Shown here: positions 54,756-63,284 of the stretch, piece after piece
Layout of the letters: the number at the start of each line of letters is the position of its first letter
Position numbering within the stretch: the stretch's first letter is position 1
From: CAYFMP01 sp964344215
GTDB taxonomy: Bacteria; Pseudomonadota; Alphaproteobacteria; Rhodospirillales; Casp-alpha2
Reading direction: 5' to 3'
DNA: 64,000 nt
Assembly (NCBI GenBank): GCA_964344215.1
Contig: CAYFMP010000002.1
Location: 69,769-133,768, forward strand
Position numbers and translations under genes: made by a program
The notes under the pieces: generated by a model
Database searches by the model: none
What the model saw: only the letters and a program-made list of their open reading frames with translations
Told to the model about the DNA's origin: nothing

Positions 54756-54806
54756 TCAGTTGATGGCGGCCTGAAAGGTCTGCGGCGCCGGGCTCAGGAT
54801 GCGCGG
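54756..54806 (-). repeat. copy B: true 3' end of the lppC-like gene
   Basis: This 51-bp stretch is the last 16 codons and stop of the lppC-like gene (PRILSPAPQTFQAAIN). It is repeated as copy A at 53329-53379 across the ATPase insertion, with five mismatches. Confidence 0.85.
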
Positions 54807-56510
54807 TCCGCGGCGGCCGACCTGCATGACCGCCAGTCCGCGTTCCGTCAAGCCGTCGTTTCGAAACCGGAATATACCGTCCCTGCCCCAGAAGCCGCTC
54901 GGTTCGGTAAGGACGCCGTGGCTGAAATCGGGTCCGTTTTCGGCCCGCGCCAGGACGGCGGCCAGCGCCGTCGCGTCATAGGCCAGTGTCACCAGGCGCG
55001 GCGGCCTTTCGCCGTAGGTGTCGGTAAACTTCTGCTCGAATTCCTCGCGGGCCAGCGGCGAGGGCGCGGCGAACCAGCCGCCGACGAGGGCGGGCTCGGC
55101 GCCGATCCCCGGTTCGTCCCATTGGCCGGTACCGAGCATGCGGACCTTTGCCGGGTCGATGTCGAAGAACGGCAACAGGGCGGCAACCGATTGCAGGCGC
55201 TTGCCGCCGTCGGCCAGCAATAGGGCCTCGAACGGCAGGTCGCCGATGGTCTGGAGCTTCTCCAGGCGCTTCAGGGCCGACTTCGCGACCTCGTCGTCGC
55301 GCGCCTCCAAATCGCGGCGCTGATCCAACAGCGCCCGGCGGCGGTTGTCGTAGTCGGCCAGGGTTCGGACGGCGGACGTGAAGTCCTCGGCTTCGGCGTC
55401 GTAGAACTGGACGCGGGTGACCGTCGCGCCCAACGCCGCCACTTCTTCGTCGAGTGCGCGCACCACCGTTTCGCCGTAGGCGTTGTCCGGCGCCAGTGTG
55501 GCGAACCGGGTAACGCCCTGGGCATAGGCGTAGGCGACGACGCGCCGAACCTGGGCGCGCGGCAGGAAGCCCATGGCGTAGATGCCGTCGCCGGCGATGG
55601 TGCGGTCGTTGGAAAACGAAACGACCGGCACGTTGGCGGCGCGGGCGGCCGGCGATACCGCCTGCACGGAGGTGCCGAGCAGGGGGCCGAGAATGATCCT
55701 GGCGCCGTCGCCAATGGCGATGGAGGCGGCGCCGACGGCGCCGTCCGGCGTTCCCCGCGTATCGTGCGGAAGCAGTTCGAAGTCGAAATCGGCGAACTCG
55801 AAAAGGGCGAGCTGGGCGGCATTCAGCATGGCCTCGCCTAAGCGGCTGTGCGGGCCGGAGAGCGGCAGCAGCAGCGCCACCCGAACCGTATCCGACGTGG
55901 CCGGCGGCGGAACGTTGGAGACCGGCTCGTCATAGGTTTGCTGGGGGGTTTGCTGGGGGGTTTGCTGGGGCTTGGCCGGGCGCGTCAGATAGGGCGTAAA
56001 CGACGGCCACTCCGGCTCCGGCTGCGCGATGGCGGCGGTTGCCGCGGTCGGCGAAAAAGAGCGTGGCCTCGCCCCCGGTGGGCGCGATGAGGATGTCTTC
56101 GGGCAGGTTGAACAGCGCGTCGGTGAACAGCAGGGCCGCGCCGCCGTCGAGGGGCAGCTCGTAGACGCCATCGGTGGGCTTCACGNNNNNNNNNNGGCGG
56201 TTGCCGCGGTCGGCGGCGGCGGCACATAGGGCGGCGGGGTCGTGGAGACGCCGGGCGGCGGCGGCAGCTTCGGCCCGGCGATCGGCGGTTGCGCTTGCGA
56301 AGGCGGTTGGTAGACGGCCTGTGGCGGGGTCGGTTGGGTGGGCGTCGCCGTCTGCGGTCCCTGCGACGGGGCCGGCGGTTTCGCACCGGCCGCGTCGCCT
56401 TGCATCCACGGCGGGATTTGACGAGACTGGCAGGCGGCGAGCAACAACCCGGCGACGGCCAGCCATGGCACGGCACCACCACAAAGGGCGCGGGCGAAAA
56501 AACCGGTCAT
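54756..56510 (-). CDS. LppC/LpoA-like penicillin-binding-protein activator lipoprotein (assembly-interrupted)
   Basis: An outer-membrane lipoprotein with a type-1 periplasmic-binding fold, related to LpoA which activates PBP1A. N-terminus MTGFFARALCGGAVPWLAVAGLLLAAC gives a signal and lipobox (Cys27); a Pro/Gln-rich linker with a QQTP-type triplet repeat follows, then the binding domain from VRVALLLPLSGPHSRLGEAMLNAAQLAL on. An N-run (56186-56195) and a 132-bp foreign stub (56054-56185) interrupt the linker; a 20-bp exact repeat stands on both sides. Joining at the repeat restores one frame of about 530 residues. It is divergent from rsmI as in E. coli lpoA-rsmI. Confidence 0.88.
56034..56215. 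other. assembly gap (N 56186-56195) with 20-bp repeat and foreign stub
   Basis: GGCGGTTGCCGCGGTCGGCG occurs at 56034-56053 and 56196-56215. Between them, 56054-56185 reads in another frame as VKPTDGVYELPLDGGAALLF and onward, which does not belong to an LppC linker; ten N follow. The best explanation is a contig that took a wrong path at the shared 20-mer. The origin of the stub is not recognised. Confidence 0.8.
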
Positions 56511-56590
56511 CGATCGGCGCTCATCCTCCGTCGAAGGCCGCCACCCAAGCGACGGCGAGCCTCGATCCGAAGCCTAGCGACAGCGGCGGG

Positions 56591-57445
56591 GTGAGTAAAC
56601 CGGCGGACTCGGCTGCGCCTCCGGGCCTGGTCGTCGTCGCCACCCCGATCGGCAACGCCCGTGATATGTCGAGGCGCGGCCTCGAGGCGCTGGCCGGCGC
56701 CGATGTCGTCGCCTGCGAAGACAGTCGGGTAACGTCGAAACTGCTTTCCGTCCACGCCATATCCGCCAAGCTCCTGTCCTACCACGAACACAACGCCGCC
56801 AAAGCGCGGCCGAACCTCATCAAACGCCTGAAAAGAGGCGAAACCGTGGCCTTGGTTTCGGACGCCGGCACGCCGCTGGTGTCGGACCCGGGCTACAGGC
56901 TGGTCCGGGCCTGCATCGACGAAGGTATTCCGGTAACGGCGGTGCCTGGTCCGTCGGCGGCGTTGACGGCGCTCGTGCTCTCCGGCTTGCCGACGGACCG
57001 GTTCTTCGTGCAGGGGTTCCTGCCGCCGAAACGCTCGGCCCGCCGAAATGCGCTGGCCGGACTGGTTGACGTGCCGGGCAGTCTGGTATTGTTCGAATCC
57101 GCCCGCCGCCTGCCGGCCAGTCTGGCCGACATGGCCGAGACGCTCGGCGACCGCGAGGCCGCGGTGGCCCGCGAAATGACCAAGCTGTTCGAGGAAGTGC
57201 GGCGCGGCACGCTCCAAGACCTGGCCGACCACTACGCCGAATCGGGGCCGCCCCGCGGCGAGGTCGTCGTCGTCGTCGGGCCGCCGGGCCCGGCCGAGGC
57301 GCTCGATCCGGCTGTCGTCGACGGACGGCTGAGGACGGCGCTCGAGCACGGATCGGTGCGCGAGGCGGCGGCCGAGGTGGCGGCGGCGACGGGATTGCCG
57401 AAGCGAACGCTTTACCGGCGCGCCCTCGAACTGAAGGGGAAGTGA
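56591..57445 (+). CDS. rsmI: 16S rRNA 2'-O-ribose C1402 methyltransferase RsmI
   Basis: RsmI methylates C1402 of 16S rRNA. From GTG 56591 the product is 284 residues, the family length: LVVVATPIGNARDMSRRGLEALAGADVVACEDSRVTSKLL, VALVSDAGTPLVSDPGYRLV and AVPGPSAALTALVLSGLPTDRF are diagnostic (SAM-dependent tetrapyrrole-methylase fold). An ATG at 56465 is in frame but overlaps the divergent lppC-like start, so GTG 56591 is preferred with moderate certainty. It overlaps yraN by 4 bp. Confidence 0.94.
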   Translation: MSKPADSAAPPGLVVVATPIGNARDMSRRGLEALAGADVVACEDSRVTSKLLSVHAISAKLLSYHEHNAAKARPNLIKRLKRGETVALVSDAGTPLVSDPGYRLVRACIDEGIPVTAVPGPSAALTALVLSGLPTDRFFVQGFLPPKRSARRNALAGLVDVPGSLVLFESARRLPASLADMAETLGDREAAVAREMTKLFEEVRRGTLQDLADHYAESGPPRGEVVVVVGPPGPAEALDPAVVDGRLRTALEHGSVREAAAEVAAATGLPKRTLYRRALELKGK

Positions 57446-57837
57446 CGGTGTCGGCCGACCGGCCCGATCCGCAGGACAGGCGCCGGCAGGCCTGGCGGTT
57501 CGGGTGGCGGGCTGAATCTGTCGCCATATTTTACCTGAGGTGCCTTGGGTATCGGGTGTTGGCCCGCCGCTTCAGGTGTCCGTTCGGAGAAATCGACATA
57601 GTCGCCAAGCGGCTCGGCATCGTTGCCTTCGTCGAGGTCAAGGCGCGCCGCGACCCGGCGGCGGCGGCCGAGGCCGTCCGCCCGAGCCAGGCTCGTCGGG
57701 TCGAACGGGCGGCAAGCGCCTACATCGGCGCCCGGCCCCAGTTGCAGGGACTCGATTGGCGATTCGACGTGATCGTCGTTCGGCCGTGGCGGTGGCCGGT
57801 TCATATGATCGATGCCTGGCGGCCGGAAAATTTGTGA
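57442..57837 (+). CDS. yraN: YraN-family endonuclease-like protein (UPF0102)
   Basis: A 131-residue UPF0102 protein with the restriction-endonuclease-like core: RCPFGEIDIVAKRLGIVAFVEVKARR carries the GEIDIV-x(n)-EVK metal motif (Asp, Glu-x-Lys). Family members are thought to be nucleases acting on branched or damaged DNA, but the role is unsettled. GTG 57442 overlaps the rsmI stop. lppC/lpoA-rsmI-yraN and then a BON lipoprotein follow the E. coli yraL-yraM-yraN-yraP order. Confidence 0.92.
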   Translation: MTVSADRPDPQDRRRQAWRFGWRAESVAIFYLRCLGYRVLARRFRCPFGEIDIVAKRLGIVAFVEVKARRDPAAAAEAVRPSQARRVERAASAYIGARPQLQGLDWRFDVIVVRPWRWPVHMIDAWRPENL

Positions 57838-57878
57838 TCCGACCCTTTGCGCGAATCCGCCGGGGCTTTAGGGCGGTT

Positions 57879-58181
57879 CACGTCGATATGGAATCGCCGA
57901 GACGCGCTCTCCGGTCTCCCGGCAAGGAGCGGCTCGCGCGGCGATGCGGGGCCATCGGAAGCGGGCCGCGACGCCGTCCGGGGGGCCGGAGAACGCGCCC
58001 GCGGTCGGTTTTTCGACCTTCCGGCGTCGTCGAGGAGGCTCGCCGATGCCCCACATCGCCTTCGCATCCTCTCCTAGAGCAGATCATGTTTTGTCGTCGA
58101 CACCTCGTGTTTCCGACAAAACGTGATCCGATCTAGCCGGCAGGCCGCAACACCGATCTCAGCCGCTTCCATATCGACGTG
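57879..58181. repeat. 303-bp palindromic/MITE-like region with 15-bp inverted ends
   Basis: CACGTCGATATGGAA (57879-57893) and its exact inverse (58167-58181) border a gene-free stretch between yraN and the BON lipoprotein gene. The interior contains no supportable coding frame and a large palindrome near its right side (58074-58136). No transposase is present. This looks like a non-autonomous or intergenic mosaic element of the kind scattered in alphaproteobacterial genomes. Confidence 0.6.
58074..58136. repeat. large imperfect palindrome (22-bp arms)
   Basis: Arms at 58074-58095 (CTAGAGCAGATCATGTTTTG and 2 more bases) and 58115-58136 match over 18 of 22 positions around a 19-bp loop that holds its own ACAC-GTGT stem. 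The ends are CTAG. It resembles the CTAGAGC-type intergenic palindromes of alphaproteobacteria. It could act as a terminator for yraN or as an RNA-processing or protein-binding element. Confidence 0.7.
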
Positions 58182-58239
58182 GCCCGCTCTAGAATAGCGA
58201 TTCGCATGTCCGATTCATGAGTTTGCGAGGAAGTCCGCC

Positions 58240-58848
58240 ATGATCCGATCCCGGAACCTCACCGGCTTTTTCCGTATCGCCCTGATCGCCCTCGCCGTCG
58301 GCGTCGCCGCAGGCCCGCTCGGCGGCTGTGCCGGTGCCGCCGTCGGCGCCGGAGCGACGGTCGGCGTCGCCGCCATGGAAGAGCGCCCGATCGAGATCAT
58401 CGCCCAGGACACGGCCATTTCGGCGCGTATCAAATTGAGCCTGGTCGAGGCCGGCGAGGAGTACGCGGCGCGCATCGGCATCGAGGTATACGAAGGCCGG
58501 GTGCTCGTCACCGGTGCCGTGCCGAACGAGGAAATGCGGGCCGAGGCGGTACGCCTGGCCTGGAAAGTCCGAGGCGTGCGCGACGTTCTCAACGAGGTTC
58601 AGGTTCGGGACAGTGGCCTTCGAGACTTCGCGCAGGACAGCTGGGTGACCGCTCAACTGACCTCCAAGATGACCTTCGACAAGCAGGTTCTCGCCATCAA
58701 CTACTCGATCGAGACCGTCCACGGGACCATCTACCTGATCGGTCTGGCGCAGAGCCGGGCCGAGCTCGATCGGGTCATCGCCCATGCCCGCTCGATCAAC
58801 TACGTCCGCAACGTCATCTCTCACGTGCGCGTAAAAGAGGGCGTCTGA
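58240..58848 (+). CDS. BON-domain lipoprotein (DolP/YraP-like)
   Basis: A 202-residue outer-membrane lipoprotein: signal with lipobox PLGGC (Cys30), a Gly/Ala-rich stretch (AGAAVGAGATVGVAAMEERP) and two BON domains (about 55-120, 125-195; DTAISARIKLSLVEAGEEYAARIGIEVYEGRVLVTG and DSWVTAQLTSKMTFDKQVLAINYSIETVHGTIYLIG). DolP in E. coli supports outer-membrane integrity and is in the same gene order. ATG 58240 has AGGAA upstream. Its TGA shares an A with the next ATG. Confidence 0.92.
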   Translation: MIRSRNLTGFFRIALIALAVGVAAGPLGGCAGAAVGAGATVGVAAMEERPIEIIAQDTAISARIKLSLVEAGEEYAARIGIEVYEGRVLVTGAVPNEEMRAEAVRLAWKVRGVRDVLNEVQVRDSGLRDFAQDSWVTAQLTSKMTFDKQVLAINYSIETVHGTIYLIGLAQSRAELDRVIAHARSINYVRNVISHVRVKEGV

Positions 58849-59687
58849 TGAAGCCGTCTCCGGCCCAGCGCGCCCGCTTGGTCGAGGTCGGCGCCCTCGA
58901 CGACGATGACATCGACCTGCTCGAAACGGCTCTCGTGCTGGCCTCGGCCGAGCGGCCGGGAGTCTCCCTGGAACCGTACCGGCGGCATGTCGAGAACTTG
59001 GCCGAAGAGGTCCGCGCCTATGCCGGCCCGCAGGCCGGGGAGGCCGGGCTCGAGCTGCGCATCGAGGCGTTGGTCCAGGTCATCGTCAAGCGCTACGGAT
59101 ACGGCGCCGGCGAGGACGTATTCGACGATCTCGAGTCGGCCAATCTGATGCGGGTCATCGACTCCCGCTCGGGCCTGCCGGTGGCGGTCGGCATCCTGTT
59201 CATCCACGCCGCCCGGGCCATGGGCTGGCGGATCCGGGGCATCGATTTTCCGGGCCGCTTCCTGGTTCGGCTGCAACTGGGCGCCGAACGCGCCGTGCTC
59301 GACCCGTTCGGCGGCGGCCGGGCGCTGAGCGCCCAGGACATGCGCGATATGCTGAAGGCGCTGTCCGGCAACCACGCCGAATTGACGCCCGAACACTACC
59401 GCGAGATGACCGACCGCGAGGTCTTGCTGAGGCTGTCGGACAACCTGAAAACACGACTGTTGCGCGAAGAGCGTTTCGACGATGCCCTCGGCGTCCTCGA
59501 GACCATGCTGCTGATCGCGCCGAAGGCGGTCCACCTCTGGCGCGAGTGCGGCCTGCTGCAAGCGCGGCTCGAGCGCATCCAGGACGCCGTCGTGTCGCTG
59601 GAAGAGTACTTGAGCCGCAGCGGCGCCGACGACAGCCGCTACAATACCTCGCTGCTCTTGCAGGAACTGCGGGCCAGGCTTAACTGA
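58848..59687 (+). CDS. SirB1-like transglutaminase/TPR protein
   Basis: A 279-residue protein of the SirB1 family: YGYGAGEDVFDDLESANLMRVIDSRSGLPVAVGILFIHAARAMGWRIRGIDFPGRFLVRL spans a transglutaminase-like fold without an obvious Cys nucleophile, and the C-terminal ~90 residues are TPR-like helices (ALGVLETMLLIAPKAVHLWRECGLLQARL). Function not established. It overlaps the BON lipoprotein gene by one base, so the two are coupled. Confidence 0.88.
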   Translation: MKPSPAQRARLVEVGALDDDDIDLLETALVLASAERPGVSLEPYRRHVENLAEEVRAYAGPQAGEAGLELRIEALVQVIVKRYGYGAGEDVFDDLESANLMRVIDSRSGLPVAVGILFIHAARAMGWRIRGIDFPGRFLVRLQLGAERAVLDPFGGGRALSAQDMRDMLKALSGNHAELTPEHYREMTDREVLLRLSDNLKTRLLREERFDDALGVLETMLLIAPKAVHLWRECGLLQARLERIQDAVVSLEEYLSRSGADDSRYNTSLLLQELRARLN

Positions 59688-59732
59688 ACCGGGCGGCGTT
59701 GCCGGAAAACCTCGAAAAAGGCGGATTGCTCC

Positions 59733-60671
59733 ATGTCCCTCAAGGTGGCCATCCAGATGGATCACATCGAGACCATCGACACCGAAGGCGACAGCACCTT
59801 CGTGCTGGCGATGGAGGCGCAGGACCGCGGTCACGCCCTCTACCACTACGAGCCGGAGGCCTTGAGCCTGTCCGAAGGCCGCGTCACCGCCGAAGTGGAG
59901 CCTTTGCAGGTGCGCCGCAAGGTCGGCGACCATTTCAGCCTCGGCCCCTTGCAACGGATCGACCTCGCCGACATGGACGTGGTGTTGATGCGCCAGGATC
60001 CGCCGTTCGACATGGCCTACATCACCGCCACCCACCTGCTCGAACGGGTCAGCGGCGAAACCCTGGTCATCAACGACCCGGTCGAGGTCCGCAACGCGCC
60101 CGAGAAGCTGTTCATGATTCGCTATCCGGAGCTGCTGCCGCCGACCCTGATCAGCCGTTCGTCGACCGAGATCAAGGCGTTTCGCGCCGAGCACGAGGAC
60201 ATCATCGTCAAGCCGCTGTACGGCAACGGCGGGGCCGGGGTCTTTCACGTGGCGCCCGAGGACGAGAACCTCAACGCCCTGATCGAGATGTTCTTCGAGC
60301 TCAATCGCGAACCGGTGATGGTTCAGAAATACCTGCCGGAAGTGCGCGACGGCGACCGCCGCATCATCCTCGTCGACGGCAAGGCGGTCGGCGCCATCAA
60401 TCGCATTCCGAAGCCGCGCGAGGCGCGTTCCAACATGCACGTCGGCGGCGTCGCCGTGAAATGGGAGATGACGGCGCGCGAATGCGAGATTTGCGAGCTC
60501 ATCGGGCCCGATCTCAAGGCGCGCGGGCTGATCTTCGTCGGCATCGACGTCATCGCCGACTGCCTGACCGAAATCAACGTCACCTCGCCAACCGGCCTGC
60601 AGGAAATCAACCGTTTCGACGGGACCCGTCTCGAAGCGCGGATCTGGGACGCCATCGAAGCCCGGCTGTGA
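59733..60671 (+). CDS. gshB: glutathione synthetase
   Basis: A 312-residue ATP-grasp ligase joining gamma-glutamylcysteine and glycine. Key segments: MDVVLMRQDPPFDMAYITATHLLE, VKPLYGNGGAGVFHV (ATP grasp), VGAINRIPKPREARSNMHVGGVA, and the metal-binding EINVTSPTGLQEI. Start ATG 59733 is about 45 bp after the SirB1-like gene. It is upstream of comM, a usual neighbour in alphaproteobacteria. Nothing unusual. Confidence 0.97.
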   Translation: MSLKVAIQMDHIETIDTEGDSTFVLAMEAQDRGHALYHYEPEALSLSEGRVTAEVEPLQVRRKVGDHFSLGPLQRIDLADMDVVLMRQDPPFDMAYITATHLLERVSGETLVINDPVEVRNAPEKLFMIRYPELLPPTLISRSSTEIKAFRAEHEDIIVKPLYGNGGAGVFHVAPEDENLNALIEMFFELNREPVMVQKYLPEVRDGDRRIILVDGKAVGAINRIPKPREARSNMHVGGVAVKWEMTARECEICELIGPDLKARGLIFVGIDVIADCLTEINVTSPTGLQEINRFDGTRLEARIWDAIEARL

Positions 60672-60714
60672 GGGGCGGGCGGACTGTTTGCAACTTTTGG
60701 TTAGTAGTATTCGT

Positions 60715-60732
60715 ATTTAATACGCGTTAAAT
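60715..60732 (+). promoter_or_regulatory. AT-rich inverted repeat before comM
   Basis: ATTTAA-TACGCG-TTAAAT is a perfect 6-6-6 inverted repeat 6 bp before the comM start, containing TTAA-N6-TTAA. CtrA boxes are TTAA-N7-TTAA, so this is close but not canonical. A local operator is possible; the factor is unknown. Confidence 0.45.
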
Positions 60733-60738
60733 TACGCC

Positions 60739-62295
60739 ATGGTCGCACATGTTTCCACCGTGGCGTTCGAAGGCATCGAGGTCTTGGACGTCGACGTCCA
60801 GGTCCAGACCTCTTCCGGTCTGCCGGCCTTCACCATCGTCGGGCTGCCGGACAAGGCGGTGGCCGAGAGCCGCGAGCGGGTGCGGGCCGCGCTCCACGCC
60901 ATGGGGCTGGCGCTGCCGACCAAGCGCATCACCGTCAACCTGGCGCCGGCCGACCAGCTCAAGGAAGGCAGCCATTTCGATCTGCCGATCGCACTCGGAT
61001 TGCTGGCCGCCATGCAGGTGTTGCCGAGCGACGAGATCGGCCGCTTCACGGCGCTGGGCGAGCTCGGGCTGGACGGCGCGCTGACGCCGATCGCCGGCGT
61101 CCTGCCGGCCGCCATCCACGCCAACGGCCGCGGCCGCGGTCTGGTCTGCCCGGCCCCGCAGGGCGCCGAGGCGGTATGGGCGGGAGAGCTCGAGGTGCTG
61201 GCGGCCGACACCCTGCTCGGTCTGATCAACCACTTCCGCGGAACTCAGCTGCTGTCGCCGCCGCCGGCCGCCGCCGTCGGCGAGGAACCGGCCGGGAACG
61301 GCGCGGCGGTCGCAGACCTGGCCGACATCAAGGGCCAGGAGACCGCCAAGCGGGCCTTGGAGATCGCCGCCGCCGGCGGCCACAACATGTTGATGGTCGG
61401 TCCGCCCGGCGCCGGCAAGTCGATGTTGGCGGCGCGTCTGGGCGGACTGCTGCCGCCTTTGGACGCGGCCGAGATTCTCGAGATCAGCATGATCCAGAGC
61501 CTGGCCGGCGAGATCGAGCATGGCCGCCTGTCCAAGCGCCGGCCGTTCCGCGACCCGCACCACTCGGCGTCGGTGGCGGCGCTGGTCGGCGGCGGCGCCC
61601 GGGCCAGGCCGGGCGAGTTGTCGCTCGCTCACTTGGGCGTGCTTTTTCTCGACGAGTTGCCGGAATTCAACCGCAACGCCCTGGAGGCCCTGCGCCAGCC
61701 GATCGAATCGGGGCGCGCCGTCATCGCCCGCGCCAATGCCCATGTCTCCTATCCGGCCCGGGTGCAGCTGGTGGCGGCGATGAACCCGTGCCGTTGCGGA
61801 CACCTGGACGACGCCCGGCGGTCGTGCTCGCGGGCGCCGGGGTGTGCGGAGAAATACCAGGGGCGCATTTCCGGGCCGCTGTTCGATCGCTTCGACCTCC
61901 ATGTCGAGGTGCCGGCAGTCAGGCCGGCCGACCTTTCCCTGCCGCCGCCGGCCGAGGGTACGGCCGAGGTCGCCGCCCGCGTCGCCGCCGCCCGCGAGAC
62001 GCAAAAGGCCCGCCTCGATGCGCTCGGCGCCGGACCCGAGGTGCGCGCCAACGCCGACGTCGACGGCGCCTTGCTCGACGCCGCCGTCGGCGCCGAGGCT
62101 GGCGCCCTCGAGCTGCTGGGCGAGGCGGCCGAGCGCTTCCGGCTGACGGCCAGGGGCTATCACCGCGTGCTGCGCGTGGCGCGCACCATCGCTGACCTCG
62201 ACAAGGCCGACGCCGTCGGCCGCGTCCACATCGCGGAAGCCTTGGCCTACCGGCGCCTCGAGCCGGGCCGGCCGCTGACCTCGAGCGCTGCGTGA
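60739..62295 (+). CDS. comM: ComM/YifB-type Mg-chelatase-like AAA+ ATPase
   Basis: A 518-residue AAA+ protein; ComM is a branch-migration helicase that supports integration of transforming DNA. The N-terminal S5-like domain (about 1-170), AAA+ core with Walker A VGPPGAGKSMLAARL (about 217-231), Walker B-like FLDELPEFNRNALEALRQP, and the C-terminal Mg-chelatase region with a zinc-type CRCGHLDDARRSCSRAPGCAEKY segment are present. ATG 60739 is followed by VAHVSTVAFEGIEVLDVDV, the family start. Natural competence in this organism is not otherwise documented here. Confidence 0.94.
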   Translation: MVAHVSTVAFEGIEVLDVDVQVQTSSGLPAFTIVGLPDKAVAESRERVRAALHAMGLALPTKRITVNLAPADQLKEGSHFDLPIALGLLAAMQVLPSDEIGRFTALGELGLDGALTPIAGVLPAAIHANGRGRGLVCPAPQGAEAVWAGELEVLAADTLLGLINHFRGTQLLSPPPAAAVGEEPAGNGAAVADLADIKGQETAKRALEIAAAGGHNMLMVGPPGAGKSMLAARLGGLLPPLDAAEILEISMIQSLAGEIEHGRLSKRRPFRDPHHSASVAALVGGGARARPGELSLAHLGVLFLDELPEFNRNALEALRQPIESGRAVIARANAHVSYPARVQLVAAMNPCRCGHLDDARRSCSRAPGCAEKYQGRISGPLFDRFDLHVEVPAVRPADLSLPPPAEGTAEVAARVAAARETQKARLDALGAGPEVRANADVDGALLDAAVGAEAGALELLGEAAERFRLTARGYHRVLRVARTIADLDKADAVGRVHIAEALAYRRLEPGRPLTSSAA

Positions 62296-62350
62296 ATGGG
62301 CCGTTTCGGCCGTCCCGAGCCAAGCGCCTCGGGCCTGACCAAAGCCTTGC

Positions 62351-63073
62351 TCAGGGGGTCGACGGGATGGTCGGCGACGGCGAGCCGGTCCAGCCCTCGA
62401 CGAAGTCGGTCAGCCAGCCCAGCATTTTCGGGTCGTGCTTGCGGCGGTCGCGGACCTGGCGCTCCTTGTCGTGGGCGCCGTCCAGGCCCGGCAGCTTGGC
62501 CGCTTCTTCCTTGAGCCAGCGCATCATCACGTCGGAACAGACCTCGGGGTGGAACTGGAAGCCGAAAGCATTGTCGCCGTACTGAAAGGCCTGGTTCTCG
62601 AAGGTCTCGCCGCGCGCCAAAAGGCGGGCGCCGTCGGGAACGTCGAAGCCCTCGCCATGCCATTGATAGGCGTGCATGGGTTCGCGGAAAACGCCGTTGG
62701 CGCCCTCGGCCGGTTCGATCGGATAATAGCCGATCTCCCAAAGGCCTTCGGGGTGCGGGGCGACGCGGGCGCCAAGCGCGTGGGCGAGAAGCTGGGCACC
62801 GAGGCAGATGCCGACGATGGGCCGCTCGGCGCCGAGCCAGCGTTCGATCCACGACAGCTCTTCGCGGATATAGCCGAGCGAGGCGTCCCGGCTCAGGTTT
62901 TCGGTGCCGCCATAGACCATCGCCGCGCAGTATTCCGGCCCCGGCCCCGGCAGCGGGTCTCCCCGACCGGGGCAGCGCCATTCCAAATCGATGCCGAATC
63001 CCCTCAGCATCTTCGACAGGCGGTCGTCCCGCCTGCCGACCGGGTGGTCGACCAAGAGTATGCGTTCGAACAT
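62351..63073 (-). CDS. class I glutamine amidotransferase-like protein
   Basis: A 240-residue GATase1-fold protein: nucleophile Cys in VGICLGAQLLAHALGA (about 90-105), and His-x-Glu in FQFHPEV (about 170-177), the classical triad. Full synthetase partners are absent. This type (COG0518-like) includes proteins acting on gamma-glutamyl substrates or unknown amides. Start ATG 63073 gives FERILLVDHPVG; the earlier frame to 63091 is optional. It converges with comM, about 55 bp apart. Confidence 0.85.
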   Translation of the reverse strand: MFERILLVDHPVGRRDDRLSKMLRGFGIDLEWRCPGRGDPLPGPGPEYCAAMVYGGTENLSRDASLGYIREELSWIERWLGAERPIVGICLGAQLLAHALGARVAPHPEGLWEIGYYPIEPAEGANGVFREPMHAYQWHGEGFDVPDGARLLARGETFENQAFQYGDNAFGFQFHPEVCSDVMMRWLKEEAAKLPGLDGAHDKERQVRDRRKHDPKMLGWLTDFVEGWTGSPSPTIPSTP

Positions 63074-63284
63074 CCGTCCAGTCTCCGCCAAAAGAGCGTC
63101 CGCGCCAATTTCACTTCATCGGAAAGCATAGTCAACGATGTCGGCGCCCCTCAAGGGCGGCCTCGTTCTTCATTCCGCGCCTGGGCGGCTTACAGGCTCC
63201 CCGAATCGACGTTCCTGTTTACGCCGGCTCCGATCGTACCTACATAGCCTGAAGCCCCGGCCATCAAGCGACACGAGGAACGAC

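Noticed and set aside
57540..58136. Plus-strand open frames in the yraN-BON spacer
   Set aside because: Arg/Pro-rich products of a palindromic repeat region, out of frame with yraN and without family features.
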